From Paenibacillus baekrokdamisoli (lineage in GTDB: Bacteria > Bacillota > Bacilli > Paenibacillales > Paenibacillaceae): DNA of 64,000 nucleotides. The notes beneath the pieces were generated by a model. The model was not told the DNA's origin and ran no database searches. It saw only the letters and a list, made by a program, of their open reading frames with translations. Below, piece after piece: positions 1-7,891 of the stretch; positions within the stretch are counted from its first letter, which is position 1; every line of letters starts with the position of its first letter. Where the stretch lies: positions 4,357,501 through 4,421,500 of the forward strand of contig NZ_AP019308.1 of the NCBI RefSeq assembly GCF_003945345.1. Direction: 5' to 3'. Both the position numbers and the translations under genes were made by a program.

Positions 1-173
1 CCATTATGACCTGTGTCGGATATTATAGGCACTCCACTGGCACATAGTGCATCAATATACCGATAAACTGTCCTTATATTTATTTCTAACTTTTCGGATA
101 TTTGTTTTGCAGTCATTTTCACGCCCGAATTTAGCATCCATAGAATGGCCAGCATATTATCGTTTTTTGGCAT
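1..173 (-). CDS. WYL/DeoR-type transcriptional regulator, N-terminal part (runs off window)
   Basis: Reading leftward from the ATG at 173, the peptide begins MPKNDNMLAILWMLNSG and continues through a helix-turn-helix of the HTH_11 type (TAKQISEKLEINIRTVYRYI), the DNA-binding start of YafY/WYL regulators. A GAGGT ribosome binding site lies at about 181-187. The gene is cut by the window edge, so the ligand-sensing WYL domain cannot be seen. The IS4 element inserted at 209 sits only about 35 bp upstream of the start and has probably separated the gene from its original promoter. The family call rests on about 57 residues. Confidence 0.6.
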   Translation of the reverse strand, partial: MPKNDNMLAILWMLNSGVKMTAKQISEKLEINIRTVYRYIDALCASGVPIISDTGHN

Positions 174-208
174 AACATGTACCTCATCTTTTATTAGATC
201 TCAATATT

Positions 209-1644
209 CACTAGCGTTGCATAAAAGTTTTTAGAATCTTCAAAAATTTCTGTACTTTTCGCATTCAAGCATAAAAAAATCCTTTACAATGGTTATGGTA
301 GGTAATACCTGTCCATAATCCACTGAAAAGGATAGCTCATGGACAAGAATACTCTATTTTCATCATTTGGTAAATGGCTAGCGCCAATTTGTACGAAAAC
401 ATTCACAGATCGTGTCAACGAAATCAATCAGGATAAGTACGTAAAAAAACAAACGACTCTTGCTTACTTCAAGCTCTTTCTGCTTGCGGAGTTGAAAGGA
501 CGAGACGGACTTCGCGACATAGCAAATGATGTATTGTCCCTAGAAATTCAACGCGAGCTCAATCTTCCTTCCATTTCAGCAGCGCAATTGAGTCGAAAAC
601 ATAATCAGGTCGATCCTGCATTACTTGAACAGGTATTCACCCGGTTGGTGAAGCAAATCCATTCACGCGCTAATCCTCATCGCTCCCGTAACAAGCTCAA
701 GATTATCGACTCCACGACGATTGTGCTTTGCTTGCAGAAATTTAAGTGGGCGCACTTTCGATCTACGAAGGCCGGAATCAAGTTGCACTCGCGTATTGCG
801 TATTGGGATGACGAGGATGTTTATCCAGATCAAGTAAAGGTTACACCCGCTAAGGTTAATGATCGGAATCTGTTAGAAGAACTAGCCGATGAAGAAGGGG
901 TTACGTATGTGTTCGACCGAGGCTATGTCGATTATGCAGCCTACGACCGATTCTGCATGAATCAGATTTTCTTCGTTACGCGATTGAAAAATAACGCGGT
1001 TATTGAGTCACTCCATACGTATGACCTGCCGCCCAATAGTACGGTTAGCTTGGATGAGAAAATCAGGGTTGGCACGCAACAGAAGCGAATGAAACATCCG
1101 CTTCGTATGGTTCAAACGGTTGATTCCGAAGGCAATCTGCTGTTCTTGCTAACGAATCGGTTTGATCTGACGGCAGACGAGATTGGTGAAATGTATCGAA
1201 GTCGCTGGGCCATCGAAACGTTCTTCAAGTGGATGAAACAACACATTAAGATCAAGACATTCTACGGTACAAGCGAAAATGCTGTGATGAATCAGGTATG
1301 GATGGCACTTATTGCTTACTGCTTGTTGGCACTGGTAAAACAAGAAACGAACACGAAGCATTCGTTGCTGGAAATTAGTCGTATACTGAAAGTGCTACTA
1401 TGGCGTTCTTGCAGAGAGTGGTTCGACCTGATGAACCGCCCTCCCAGCCGAAAGTCTGCCGGACGGAAGAAGAAAGAGATCCCGTGAATGAAGCGAAACT
1501 GTCGCCAATGCACATAAATACATAAATTTTACCAAATGGATAGAGTTACCTCTAAGAGGCTATCGACCTTTTGGTTTTCGTATAGAAATATTATTTTCTT
1601 AATTTTCTGTTAATGATGTGATGAGGTTTTATGCAACGCTAGTG
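209..1644 (+). mobile_element. IS4-family insertion sequence with perfect ends and target duplication
   Basis: The element is 1436 bp. Its ends are a perfect 18-bp inverted repeat: CACTAGCGTTGCATAAAA at 209-226 and its complement at 1627-1644. It is flanked by a 9-bp direct repeat CTCAATATT at 200-208 and 1645-1653. It carries one intact transposase ORF. Intact ends, duplication and ORF indicate a recent, possibly still active insertion. Confidence 0.93.
339..1487 (+). CDS. IS4-family DDE transposase
   Basis: This 382-residue protein should catalyse cut-and-paste transposition of the surrounding element. The N-terminal part (DKNTLFSSFGKWLAP) is the DUF4372-like region common in IS4 transposases of Firmicutes. 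A DDE core follows: KLKIIDSTTIVLC gives the first Asp, YVFDRGYVDY the second, and YRSRWAIETFFKWMK is the YREK signature (Y-x2-R-x3-E-x6-K) with the catalytic Glu. Length is normal for the family and no stop or frameshift is visible. The ATG at 339 follows AAGGA. It is the only gene in the element and reads inward from the left inverted repeat. Confidence 0.95.
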   Translation: MDKNTLFSSFGKWLAPICTKTFTDRVNEINQDKYVKKQTTLAYFKLFLLAELKGRDGLRDIANDVLSLEIQRELNLPSISAAQLSRKHNQVDPALLEQVFTRLVKQIHSRANPHRSRNKLKIIDSTTIVLCLQKFKWAHFRSTKAGIKLHSRIAYWDDEDVYPDQVKVTPAKVNDRNLLEELADEEGVTYVFDRGYVDYAAYDRFCMNQIFFVTRLKNNAVIESLHTYDLPPNSTVSLDEKIRVGTQQKRMKHPLRMVQTVDSEGNLLFLLTNRFDLTADEIGEMYRSRWAIETFFKWMKQHIKIKTFYGTSENAVMNQVWMALIAYCLLALVKQETNTKHSLLEISRILKVLLWRSCREWFDLMNRPPSRKSAGRKKKEIP

Positions 1645-1673
1645 CTCAATATTTTATTGTTTGCATACACGCC

Positions 1674-2072
1674 CTAATCATTTAATCCCTTTCCACCCAG
1701 AATTTGCTGCATATATTTTTCAACCCTTGACTCTCGAGTTTTGGATTGTTTGGGTTCAGAAAAATAAAGAATGTATGCTCTTTGCCGTCCCGGCGTCAAT
1801 GCTTCAAAAGCAGTTCTCAAGGCAGGGATTTCATCGAATTTATTTTGAAATTCTTCAGGAATTATGAATTCTGTATTCTTTTTAAAACTCACTTCCAAAT
1901 CGGCTTTTTCAACTTCAATGGCTTCATAAATATAGGCTTTCAAGATGGTTTCCATTTCAACTATTTCTCGAACATTGGTGAACCGAATCTGGCGCGCCGC
2001 CTGTACATTCTCCGTTTGTTGGATTAGGATACCATGAGCATCTTTTAACAAGGCACCTTTGTGAAACAGCAC
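1674..2072 (-). pseudogene. 5'-truncated YdeI/OmpD-associated (DUF1801-type) protein
   Basis: The readable 132 residues correspond to the middle and C-terminus of the YdeI family: LFHKGALLKDAHGILIQQ is the usual continuation of the DUF1801 core, and LTPGRQRAYILYFSEPKQSK is the typical OmdA-like C-terminal region. Intact members run to about 190-200 residues, so roughly the first 60 are missing. At 2072 the coding sequence runs directly into GGGGACG-rich DNA (2045-2090) that also occurs beside other recombination scars here, so the 5' end was probably removed by a mobile-element event. The apparent GTG start is an artefact of the junction. The family's function is poorly known. Confidence 0.65.
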
Positions 2073-2124
2073 GTCCCAAATCCGTCCCCAACTACTCTAT
2101 CCACTCACTCAAAACCCTTATAAA

Positions 2125-2165
2125 TCAAGGAACATACCACTCCACATGGGATGAGTGCTGACGGT
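2125..2165 (-). other. rlmD-like recombination core, copy 1
   Basis: On the minus strand this reads as the end of a short frame, SSHVEWYVP followed by a stop, around the core CATGTGGAGT (complement of 2139-2148). The HVE(C) motif matches the C-terminus of RlmD-type 23S rRNA methyltransferases (known family motif, from memory), a common target of mobile elements. Only the scar is present; no rlmD body lies beside it. Four other copies occur in the window. Confidence 0.45.
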
Positions 2166-2195
2166 AGAATAAAATAAGATGTTGGTTGTATTCAC

Positions 2196-3515
2196 CTAAT
2201 CAAACAACCTAATATCAGCCGCTTTTACATGGCATGGTAATTGCTCGTATGTTCCCATTTCTTTAATTATTGGATATATTTCTTGTAGTGCTTCTTTACT
2301 CAGTTTTCCGATTGTTGAATACTTTACCATATCCTTTGATGTTATTCCTGAGAATGCTCTTGCAAAATGGTTAGTCGGTAAGACCGCTGTAATTCCTATA
2401 CCATAGTTTGCTGCCGAAAATGGTGTATATTCGCCAATAAGAATCTCTCCTGCATTATTTATCAGCTTTAAAACATGATTCTCAATATCTTTTTCACATA
2501 CGACCATTAAATGTTCTGGTGCGAACCAATTTATAAAATCACAAGCCTTATCAACGTCTGATGCGACAATGATTGCCCCCTTACCATTAGGACCAAAGAC
2601 ATTTTGTAAATATTGTCTTCTTTTACCTTCAACCTCATCAATGCATTTCAAAAGAAGGGCTTCAACCTTTTTAGCAAGGGTTATAGAGGTTGTGACAAGT
2701 ATAGAAGAGGAATCAGGACCATGTTCCCCTTCATTGATTAAATCATATGCAATTTTTAGCGGATCAGCGGTTTCATCTGCAAAAATTACACACTCTGTGG
2801 GACCGATACCTAATACACTCTTTTTACCGTATGTCATTGCAACGCTCATTGCCGCCGCAATACCTCCTGGTCCTGGACCAAAGATTCCATCAACTTCGGG
2901 AATGGATTCTGTACCTTGAGCAAATCCTGCTATTATCGATACACCATTTCCTATTACGAATTGGTCTGCTCCAGCAAGTTTTGCCGCCGCTACCGTTCCC
3001 TGATCTCCAAATCCATCATTTAACGGAGGCATCCCTACAACGATTTTTTTTACTCCTGCTACTTTCGCCGCTACAACCAACATGATGGAAGTTGAGATTA
3101 ACGGACCTTTCCTTGCGGGTATCCATATACCGACAGAATCTAACGGGCTTATATTTTCTCCAATAACTGTTCCAGGTCTTATTTGCTTTTCCCATGATTT
3201 CGGCAACATAGCTATGTTAGCATCTTGCACATTTTTAATTGCTTGTTCTATTGCAAATCGGAATGATGGTGATAGTGAAGATATGCTACTTTCAACATAT
3301 TCACTTGAAAGAATTAGTCCATCCAATACAACATCGTCATATTTCTTTGTTAGACTTCTAATCCCATCATCGCCTATATTGGCAACCTCATCAAATATCG
3401 ATAAAACTCCATTTAGTACATCTCTGTTAAAAAGCGTTTTGTGTGTTTTGAACCGTCCTGAAAGAAATTCATTTTGTTCTGGAATTTTGTAAACAATACT
3501 TTGACTCTGCATCAT
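2196..3515 (-). CDS. hisD: Histidinol dehydrogenase family protein (HisD-like)
   Basis: HisD catalyses the NAD-dependent oxidation of L-histidinol to histidine, the last two steps of histidine synthesis. The 439 residues have normal length and family landmarks: FGPGPGGIAAAM, EGEHGPDSSS, a PEHL motif with the general acid/base Glu-His, and a C-terminal His in LPCHVKAAD. Two zinc-ligand positions differ from the usual family: the Gln of SQAEHGPD is Glu here, and the Asp of GDYxxG is Asn (AANYGIG). The enzyme is therefore divergent and could act on another alcohol. I chose the ATG at 3515, 5 nt after GGAGG (3521-3525); the ATG at 3512 is also possible. It stands alone, without other his genes, but a His-codon leader and terminator lie upstream. 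Confidence 0.8.
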   Translation of the reverse strand: MMQSQSIVYKIPEQNEFLSGRFKTHKTLFNRDVLNGVLSIFDEVANIGDDGIRSLTKKYDDVVLDGLILSSEYVESSISSLSPSFRFAIEQAIKNVQDANIAMLPKSWEKQIRPGTVIGENISPLDSVGIWIPARKGPLISTSIMLVVAAKVAGVKKIVVGMPPLNDGFGDQGTVAAAKLAGADQFVIGNGVSIIAGFAQGTESIPEVDGIFGPGPGGIAAAMSVAMTYGKKSVLGIGPTECVIFADETADPLKIAYDLINEGEHGPDSSSILVTTSITLAKKVEALLLKCIDEVEGKRRQYLQNVFGPNGKGAIIVASDVDKACDFINWFAPEHLMVVCEKDIENHVLKLINNAGEILIGEYTPFSAANYGIGITAVLPTNHFARAFSGITSKDMVKYSTIGKLSKEALQEIYPIIKEMGTYEQLPCHVKAADIRLFD

Positions 3516-3535
3516 TGTTGCCTCCCTTTTTTTGT

Positions 3536-3580
3536 AAACAAAAAGAGCCATGTAGGATAAAAAATACCCACATGACTCTT
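3536..3580 (-). terminator. Attenuator terminator in the hisD leader
   Basis: On the minus strand AAGAGTCATGTGGG (from 3580) pairs across a T-rich loop with CCTACATGGCTCTT (to 3543), followed by five Ts: a stable hairpin plus U-run just before the hisD ribosome binding site. The 5' arm is also partly complementary to the upstream segment TACCTAC (3594-3600), so it can be sequestered. Confidence 0.8.
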
Positions 3581-3591
3581 ATAGTTCAAGT

Positions 3592-3651
3592 CCGTAGGTA
3601 TAACGCCAATAAGCGTTTGTACCTACGGAAAAAATTCCGTCATACAAACGC
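3592..3651 (-). promoter_or_regulatory. Mutually exclusive hairpins of the hisD attenuator
   Basis: Three minus-strand segments compete. A (3634-3651, GCGTTTGTA...ACGGAA) can pair with B (3613-3630, TTCCGTAGGTACAAACGC): 9 plus 6 base pairs. B can instead pair with C (3592-3607, GGCGTTATACCTACGG). C can also pair with the 5' arm of the terminator (AUACCUAC with GUGGGUAU, with one G-U pair). A starts directly after the leader stop codon. Inference: a ribosome stalled at the His codons leaves A:B and then C:D (anti-termination), while a ribosome at the stop codon covers A, giving B:C and the terminator. Confidence 0.7.
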
Positions 3652-3705
3652 CTAACTATGATGATGGTTATAGGATTTAGTAAGAACGACTACAAAACAG
3701 TTCAT
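3652..3705 (-). CDS. Histidine leader peptide (17 codons, three consecutive His codons)
   Basis: The minus strand encodes MNCFVVVLTKSYNHHHS and a TAG stop. A perfect AGGAGG (complement of 3715-3720) precedes the ATG at 3705 by 9 nt. The three CAT codons (3658-3666) lie directly before the Ser and stop codons, and the alternative hairpins begin at once after the stop. Position, His run and downstream terminator are the classical layout of a ribosome-mediated attenuator, matching the hisD-like gene below. Too short to be found by ordinary gene calling. It probably acts by being translated, not through the peptide itself. Confidence 0.82.
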   Translation of the reverse strand: MNCFVVVLTKSYNHHHS

Positions 3706-3737
3706 TAAGATTAACCTCCTCAACCATGCTTGGACTT

Positions 3738-3766
3738 ATTATAAATTGCGACCTTTTGTTTGTAAA
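3738..3766 (-). promoter_or_regulatory. Sigma-A type promoter of the hisD leader
   Basis: On the minus strand TTTACA (complement of 3761-3766) and a perfect TATAAT (complement of 3738-3743) are separated by exactly 17 bp. Transcription would start near 3731, just upstream of the leader peptide's ribosome binding site. Confidence 0.8.
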
Positions 3767-3963
3767 GAGTTTCCAACCCTTCATTTCTAAATACAATTTT
3801 TTGAATGAGTTATTAACCATGACAATGCATCGATCACTATCATGGCGTCTGAGAGGACCTCACGGTCCTCTACATATGCGTTATCTCAAAATTATTCAAT
3901 GCCTGACCCATTTGTATATCCTCCCTGTCAAGCCTCAAGTGGTCCCGCAGTGATCCGCTTAGT

Positions 3964-4707
3964 TCAGCAAAGGTCAAGCACATACCGGCGGATCGCCTGT
4001 GCTACTCCGTCTTCCATGTTGCTGCCCGTGACAGCCTTCGCCAGGCGCTTCACTTCGTCCTGGGCATTCCCCATCGCCACGCCGATCCCCGCTTCAAGCA
4101 GCATCGTTTTGTCGTTTAAGCTGTCTCCAACCGCCATCACCTGCGACATTGACAAAGCGTACAGATCGCATACTTCACGTACACCGCTCGCTTTGGAAAC
4201 GCCTGGCGGATTGACTTCAATATTATACGGCTGGGAATTGGTGATCTCGAATGGGCCTACATTCATTACCTTATGACGAATCCGCTCCAGTTGTTTCGGA
4301 TCTTCCGAATCAAAGCCGAACTTCAGCCATACGGTCTCTTCCGTAACATCGTTCCAATTATTAGGGGTGATGATGGCCTCCGTTGTATGCCCAAAAAAAT
4401 GACAGTTTTCCTCTTGCGAAATATGATGAAATGCCCTGATCGTTCCGGAATCCAACGTATGGCGTTTGTGCAGCTTATCTGGAGACGTCCATACTTCACT
4501 CCCGTTGACCGTTACGATCGGAGAATCCAGACTCAGTTCCTGCCAGTAAAGCTTTGTGCTTCGCACTTCCCTCCCCGTAGCCACAATGACCGTTACTCCC
4601 CGGGAGCGAGCTTCCGCTATCGCTTTGCGGTTTTCTTCAGAAACTTCGGAACATTCGTTGAGCAGCGTTCCGTCAAGATCAAGCGCGATCAATTTAATTC
4701 TGCCCAT
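3964..4707 (-). CDS. Cof-type HAD-IIB hydrolase
   Basis: A 247-residue cytoplasmic phosphatase of the Cof/HAD-IIB group, which usually removes phosphate from sugar phosphates or small metabolites. Motif I is DLDGTLL (about residues 10-16), with nucleophile and acid/base Asp; motif II is the Thr of VIVATGRE; motif IV is VGDSLNDKTML, with the Mg-binding Asp pair, followed by GVAMGNAQ. The C2 cap lies between. Length is normal and there is no damage. The ATG at 4707 follows AGGAGG-like sequence (AGGAGGTTTCTTGAA). A short hairpin at 3852-3871 lies downstream but lacks a T-run. The exact substrate cannot be told. Confidence 0.85.
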   Translation of the reverse strand: MGRIKLIALDLDGTLLNECSEVSEENRKAIAEARSRGVTVIVATGREVRSTKLYWQELSLDSPIVTVNGSEVWTSPDKLHKRHTLDSGTIRAFHHISQEENCHFFGHTTEAIITPNNWNDVTEETVWLKFGFDSEDPKQLERIRHKVMNVGPFEITNSQPYNIEVNPPGVSKASGVREVCDLYALSMSQVMAVGDSLNDKTMLLEAGIGVAMGNAQDEVKRLAKAVTGSNMEDGVAQAIRRYVLDLC

Positions 4708-5119
4708 TTCAAGAAACCTCCTATCAAATCGAAAATAGGATTCATATTCAAGTCAAGTATTCTCATTCACATAGAGTTCGCTGGGTTGAATTCGATGGAC
4801 GCCGCCCTGCAGCAGTTCCGGCAAAGCTGTCCATATCGTTGCCTTGCATGACTTGTTTGCATATCCCGTCGCCGATATTTTCGGCAAATCGGAATGTGTT
4901 TATCAGGGTACCTACTTCCTGATAAACTTGGCAGTGGGCATATTTCGCATACTTATGGTTTATGCTCGCATAAGCCTTCAGCAGTTGTCCGCCTTCGCAA
5001 CGATCTGCAGAGCCTCCTGAGTCGTCTCATAGAATCGACTCCGTCTAGGTACGAATTGAAGCGCAGTGCTCATAATTTCGATCGGATCGCGCAGCACATG
5101 TCTCGCCGTCCATGCAAAG
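4708..5119 (-). other. Gene-free stretch with a short unrecognised coding remnant
   Basis: No intact gene is visible here. On the minus strand, immediately after the stop of the EEP gene, about 45 codons read as protein (TARHVLRDPIEIMSTALQF, then FVPRRSRFYETTQEAL) and stop at about 4978. It looks like a fragment of a lost gene, but I do not recognise the family. The rest shows no strong signal. Confidence 0.35.
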
Positions 5120-5920
5120 TTACTCTGCTGAAGGAATAGCCAATTGAGCGACGACCGGATAATGATCCGAAGGATACCGTCCGTCAATCATCCGTCGGTC
5201 AATTTGAATGGATAACACTTGCACGTCAGGAGTAACAAAAATATAGTCGATCGGCTCTCCATCCATTCTTCCGGAATAGTTATCATGGAATGATGTTCCT
5301 ACGGGTCCAACCATCACGGAATAAGCATCCGACATGTCCACAAGCGCCTCATCCCAAACTGGCTCTCCCCTCATAAAGCGGATCACCGCATTATCAGGCT
5401 GTGAGTTGAAGTCCCCTGTCAATAAGACAGGGACATCTTTTGCAGCCCTCAGTTCCTTGATTCGCTCCCATATAAGCCGAACACCTTGTTCCTTGGCCTG
5501 CTGCCCCTGATGATCTAAGTGGGTGTTGAAGAATAGTAACTCCGTACCTATGCCCTTATGCCGAAAGTGCGCCCAGGTACAAATACGCGGCAGAGAGCTG
5601 TCCCAGCTAATACTTGCCGGAACCTCCGGCTGCTCGGATAACCAGAAGGTGCCGTGTTCCACAATGTCCAGTTCGTCTTTTTTGAAAAAGATAGCGCAGA
5701 GCTCATCTCCACGATCTCCAAGCCGACCCTCGCCGACCCAATGATATTCCTCTAACTGCAGATCCTCAAGCATACCGATATGTCCTTCCTGGGTACCCAT
5801 AAGCAGCGGACTATGCTCTTTGATCATTGCTGCCATTTTATCGTAACGGTACTCCCACGCATTATCGCCATCCGGTGCCAAGTAGGTTCTCAAGTTAAAA
5901 GTCATCAAAGTAATATTCAT
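5120..5920 (-). CDS. Endonuclease/exonuclease/phosphatase family hydrolase
   Basis: A 266-residue protein of the EEP fold (DNase I/sphingomyelinase-like metal-dependent phosphodiesterases). The family motifs are in order: TFNLRTY at the start, GTQEGH with the metal-binding Glu (residue about 44), FFNTHLDHQG, LLTGDFNSQPD (catalytic Asp and Asn), and SDHYPVVAQL with the terminal catalytic His. There is no signal peptide, so it is probably cytoplasmic. Closest in layout are the small EEP proteins found in carbohydrate loci of Firmicutes, whose substrates are mostly unknown. The ATG at 5920 follows a GGGGCGGGG stretch. The gene is intact and stands alone between remnants. Confidence 0.82.
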   Translation of the reverse strand: MNITLMTFNLRTYLAPDGDNAWEYRYDKMAAMIKEHSPLLMGTQEGHIGMLEDLQLEEYHWVGEGRLGDRGDELCAIFFKKDELDIVEHGTFWLSEQPEVPASISWDSSLPRICTWAHFRHKGIGTELLFFNTHLDHQGQQAKEQGVRLIWERIKELRAAKDVPVLLTGDFNSQPDNAVIRFMRGEPVWDEALVDMSDAYSVMVGPVGTSFHDNYSGRMDGEPIDYIFVTPDVQVLSIQIDRRMIDGRYPSDHYPVVAQLAIPSAE

Positions 5921-6020
5921 CGTTGCCCCGCCCCCAGCATCATTTAATATTATTTCCCCGGTTGTAATCCTTCAAAGCTTTGTTGCTTGCACCGTGATGG
6001 ACCTCCAAAATGTCACATAA

Positions 6021-6473
6021 TTACTTCTTTGAAGTTGTAACTATTAAGAACTCTTCGATTTCTGATTTATTCGGAATGCTTTCTAGCGCCCCTTTTCGTG
6101 TAATTTTAATTGCCGCAGCAGCAGAAGCAAATCGCAGAGTCTCTTCCGTAATATTATTCGAACCGGTCGTTGCAGCCAATACTCCTATGAAGGTATCCCC
6201 AGCTACTGTCGTATCAACAGCTTGTACGTTGAAGGCTAGGACATGTATAACCGTACCGTTACTATCAGTGAACAATGATCCTTTATTTCCGAATGTCAGT
6301 ACGACTTTCCCTACTCCTCCATCTATTAACTTTGCAGATGCTTGAATGGCTTGGATATCATTGGACACAGAAATTCCAGTTAAGGACTCGGCTTCAGATT
6401 CATTGAGAATTAACACATCAATGAAATGAAGTATATCTAACGTATACGAATATTTGTTTATGCTGTGATACAC
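6021..6473 (-). pseudogene. 5'-truncated ribokinase-like (PfkB) gene
   Basis: The 150 readable residues are the C-terminal half of a PfkB carbohydrate kinase: IDVLILNESEAESLTG is the usual mid-protein motif, VVLTFGNKGSL follows, and VDTTVAGDTFIGVLAA carries the catalytic-base region (normally DTTGAGD; here one Gly is replaced by Val, TVAGD). Whole ribokinases are about 300 residues, so the sugar-binding N-terminal half is gone and no continuation is seen to the right of 6473. With half the fold missing and the anion-hole motif altered, it is very probably inactive. Confidence 0.75.
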
Positions 6474-6715
6474 GAGTATACGAATGATACTGTCTGATAT
6501 TTCAACTACGCTGCTCTCCCTCCAAACAGAAATTTCGACATGAAAGCTATATGATGTATTTATGGGTGGAATGCCATTTTCAACCCCCTGAGGAAGATTT
6601 TTCAGTACCGGATAATTTTTGTATTTCGTTTAGGTTAAGAATACAAATCTTCTTGTTCTCCATCTTTAAAAAACCTTCCTGTTGAAATTCAGGCCATTCT
6701 CCGTTTCTATCCCAA

Positions 6716-6760
6716 AAATAGGGGAGAGCGCCCAATTCGATAACGGGGCGTCTCTCCCTT
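6716..6760 (-). terminator. Rho-independent terminator downstream of the first sugar transporter operon
   Basis: On the minus strand GGGAGAGACGCCC pairs with GGGCGCTCTCCC across an 11-12 nt loop (one mismatch) and is followed by CTATTTTT. It ends the leftward unit that includes the two permeases and the xylanase remnant. Confidence 0.8.
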
Positions 6761-6769
6761 ATTAGACCT

Positions 6770-6964
6770 TTATTTTATTCCTTTTTCATCACGGTTGAAA
6801 TGTTGGAGCAGCAGATCTCTTTGTTCGACTAACGTACATGGATTCACTGCGGCTCCGATCAGAAAGTGATCCCTGAACACCTCATGCAGCATTGGCGCCG
6901 ATCGTAGGGATTCACTCAATGGTTTGTTCAACAAGGCAGTTCCCCTCATCATGGGACATTCCAT
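6770..6964 (-). pseudogene. N-terminal remnant of a GH10 endo-xylanase
   Basis: The 64 residues contain MLHEVFRDHFLIGAAVNP followed by LLLQHFN, the usual opening of intracellular GH10 xylanases, just before the point where the conserved 'TAENEMK' region should come. Instead the frame ends at once (RDEKGIK, stop). Only about one sixth of the family's length is left. It follows the YtcP-type permease by 6 bp, the same order as aldouronate/xylan utilisation operons known in Paenibacillus, which supports a xylo-oligosaccharide role for the transporter upstream. Confidence 0.6.
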
Positions 6965-6970
6965 TCAAAT

Positions 6971-7879
6971 TCACTCTTTCACGCTCCCCAACTGCAGCCC
7001 GGCAACGAAATGCTTTTGCAAGAAAGGATATACGACGAGAATCGGCAACGATGCCACGATCGTAATCGCCGCCCGAATGGATAATGGCGTAATCAGCCCT
7101 TCCGCCCCGCCTTGTTTAACTCCCGCCGACAAGCTCGAACTGGCGTTGGAATTCGTAGTCGAAGATAGCAACTTGATCAGCTCGAACTGCAGCGTGCTCA
7201 AATTTTGCTTCGAGGAAGCGTACAGAAACGTATCGAACCAGGAGTTCCACTGTCCTACGGCGATGAATAATGCGATGGTAGCAAGTACCGGCTTGCATAG
7301 GGGCAGGATAACGCTAACGAAAACGCGAAAGTCTCCGCCGCCGTCAATCTTGACCGACTCGATCAGGCTTTCGGGAAGCGTCCGAATGTACGTCCGAATG
7401 ACAAGCATGTTAAAAGCGCTGATCAGCCCCGGCAAAATGTAAACCATGAAATGGTTCAACAGATGCAAATCCTTGATCAGGAAATACGACGGGATCAGAC
7501 CGGCGCTGAAATACATCGTAAGAACGAAAATCAAGGTTATCGGCTTCCGGAACATATACTCATTGCGGCTGACCGTATAAGCGAGCATCGCGGTAAGATA
7601 TACGCCCAGTACGGTGCCGATTACGGTCCGGGCGACGGACATCCAGAAGGCATGCGCCACATGGCCGGTAACGAACACGGCTTCGTAGTTTTCGAACGTC
7701 CAAACCCGGGGCAGCAAGTAAATGCCGCCTCGCGTCGTGTCGGTCCCTACGTTGAAAGAAACCGCAAGCGTATTGAGAAACGGATACATCGTAACGACGA
7801 CAATGAGCAACATAATCGCATAGTTGAACGAATGAAACAGCAGCGGCTCCGCCTTGAATCGTCTTTTGCTCACTAGCAT
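6971..7879 (-). CDS. Carbohydrate ABC transporter permease, YtcP type
   Basis: A 302-residue inner-membrane subunit of a CUT1-type sugar importer. Hydrophobic segments include MLLIVVVTMYPFLNTLAV near the N-terminus and several later helices. The cytoplasmic EAA loop, contacting the shared ATPase, is seen as SLIESVKIDGGGDFRVF...ILPLCKPVLA. It ends LGSVKE, typical of YtcP. It lies 12 bp downstream of the LplB-type partner, with which it forms the heterodimeric channel. No ATPase gene is nearby, so an MsmX-like ATPase encoded elsewhere is probably used, as is usual for this family. The substrate is probably an oligosaccharide, perhaps xylan-derived. Confidence 0.9.
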   Translation of the reverse strand: MLVSKRRFKAEPLLFHSFNYAIMLLIVVVTMYPFLNTLAVSFNVGTDTTRGGIYLLPRVWTFENYEAVFVTGHVAHAFWMSVARTVIGTVLGVYLTAMLAYTVSRNEYMFRKPITLIFVLTMYFSAGLIPSYFLIKDLHLLNHFMVYILPGLISAFNMLVIRTYIRTLPESLIESVKIDGGGDFRVFVSVILPLCKPVLATIALFIAVGQWNSWFDTFLYASSKQNLSTLQFELIKLLSSTTNSNASSSLSAGVKQGGAEGLITPLSIRAAITIVASLPILVVYPFLQKHFVAGLQLGSVKE

Positions 7880-7891
7880 TCGGAGCCCTCC

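Noticed and set aside
3536..3730. T-box riboswitch ahead of hisD
   Set aside because: No AGGGTGGxACCGCG motif or specifier-loop layout is visible; the His-codon leader and alternative hairpins explain the region better.
3852..3871. Terminator after the HAD hydrolase
   Set aside because: The stem AGAGGACC/GGTCCTCT is good, but no T-run follows on either strand.
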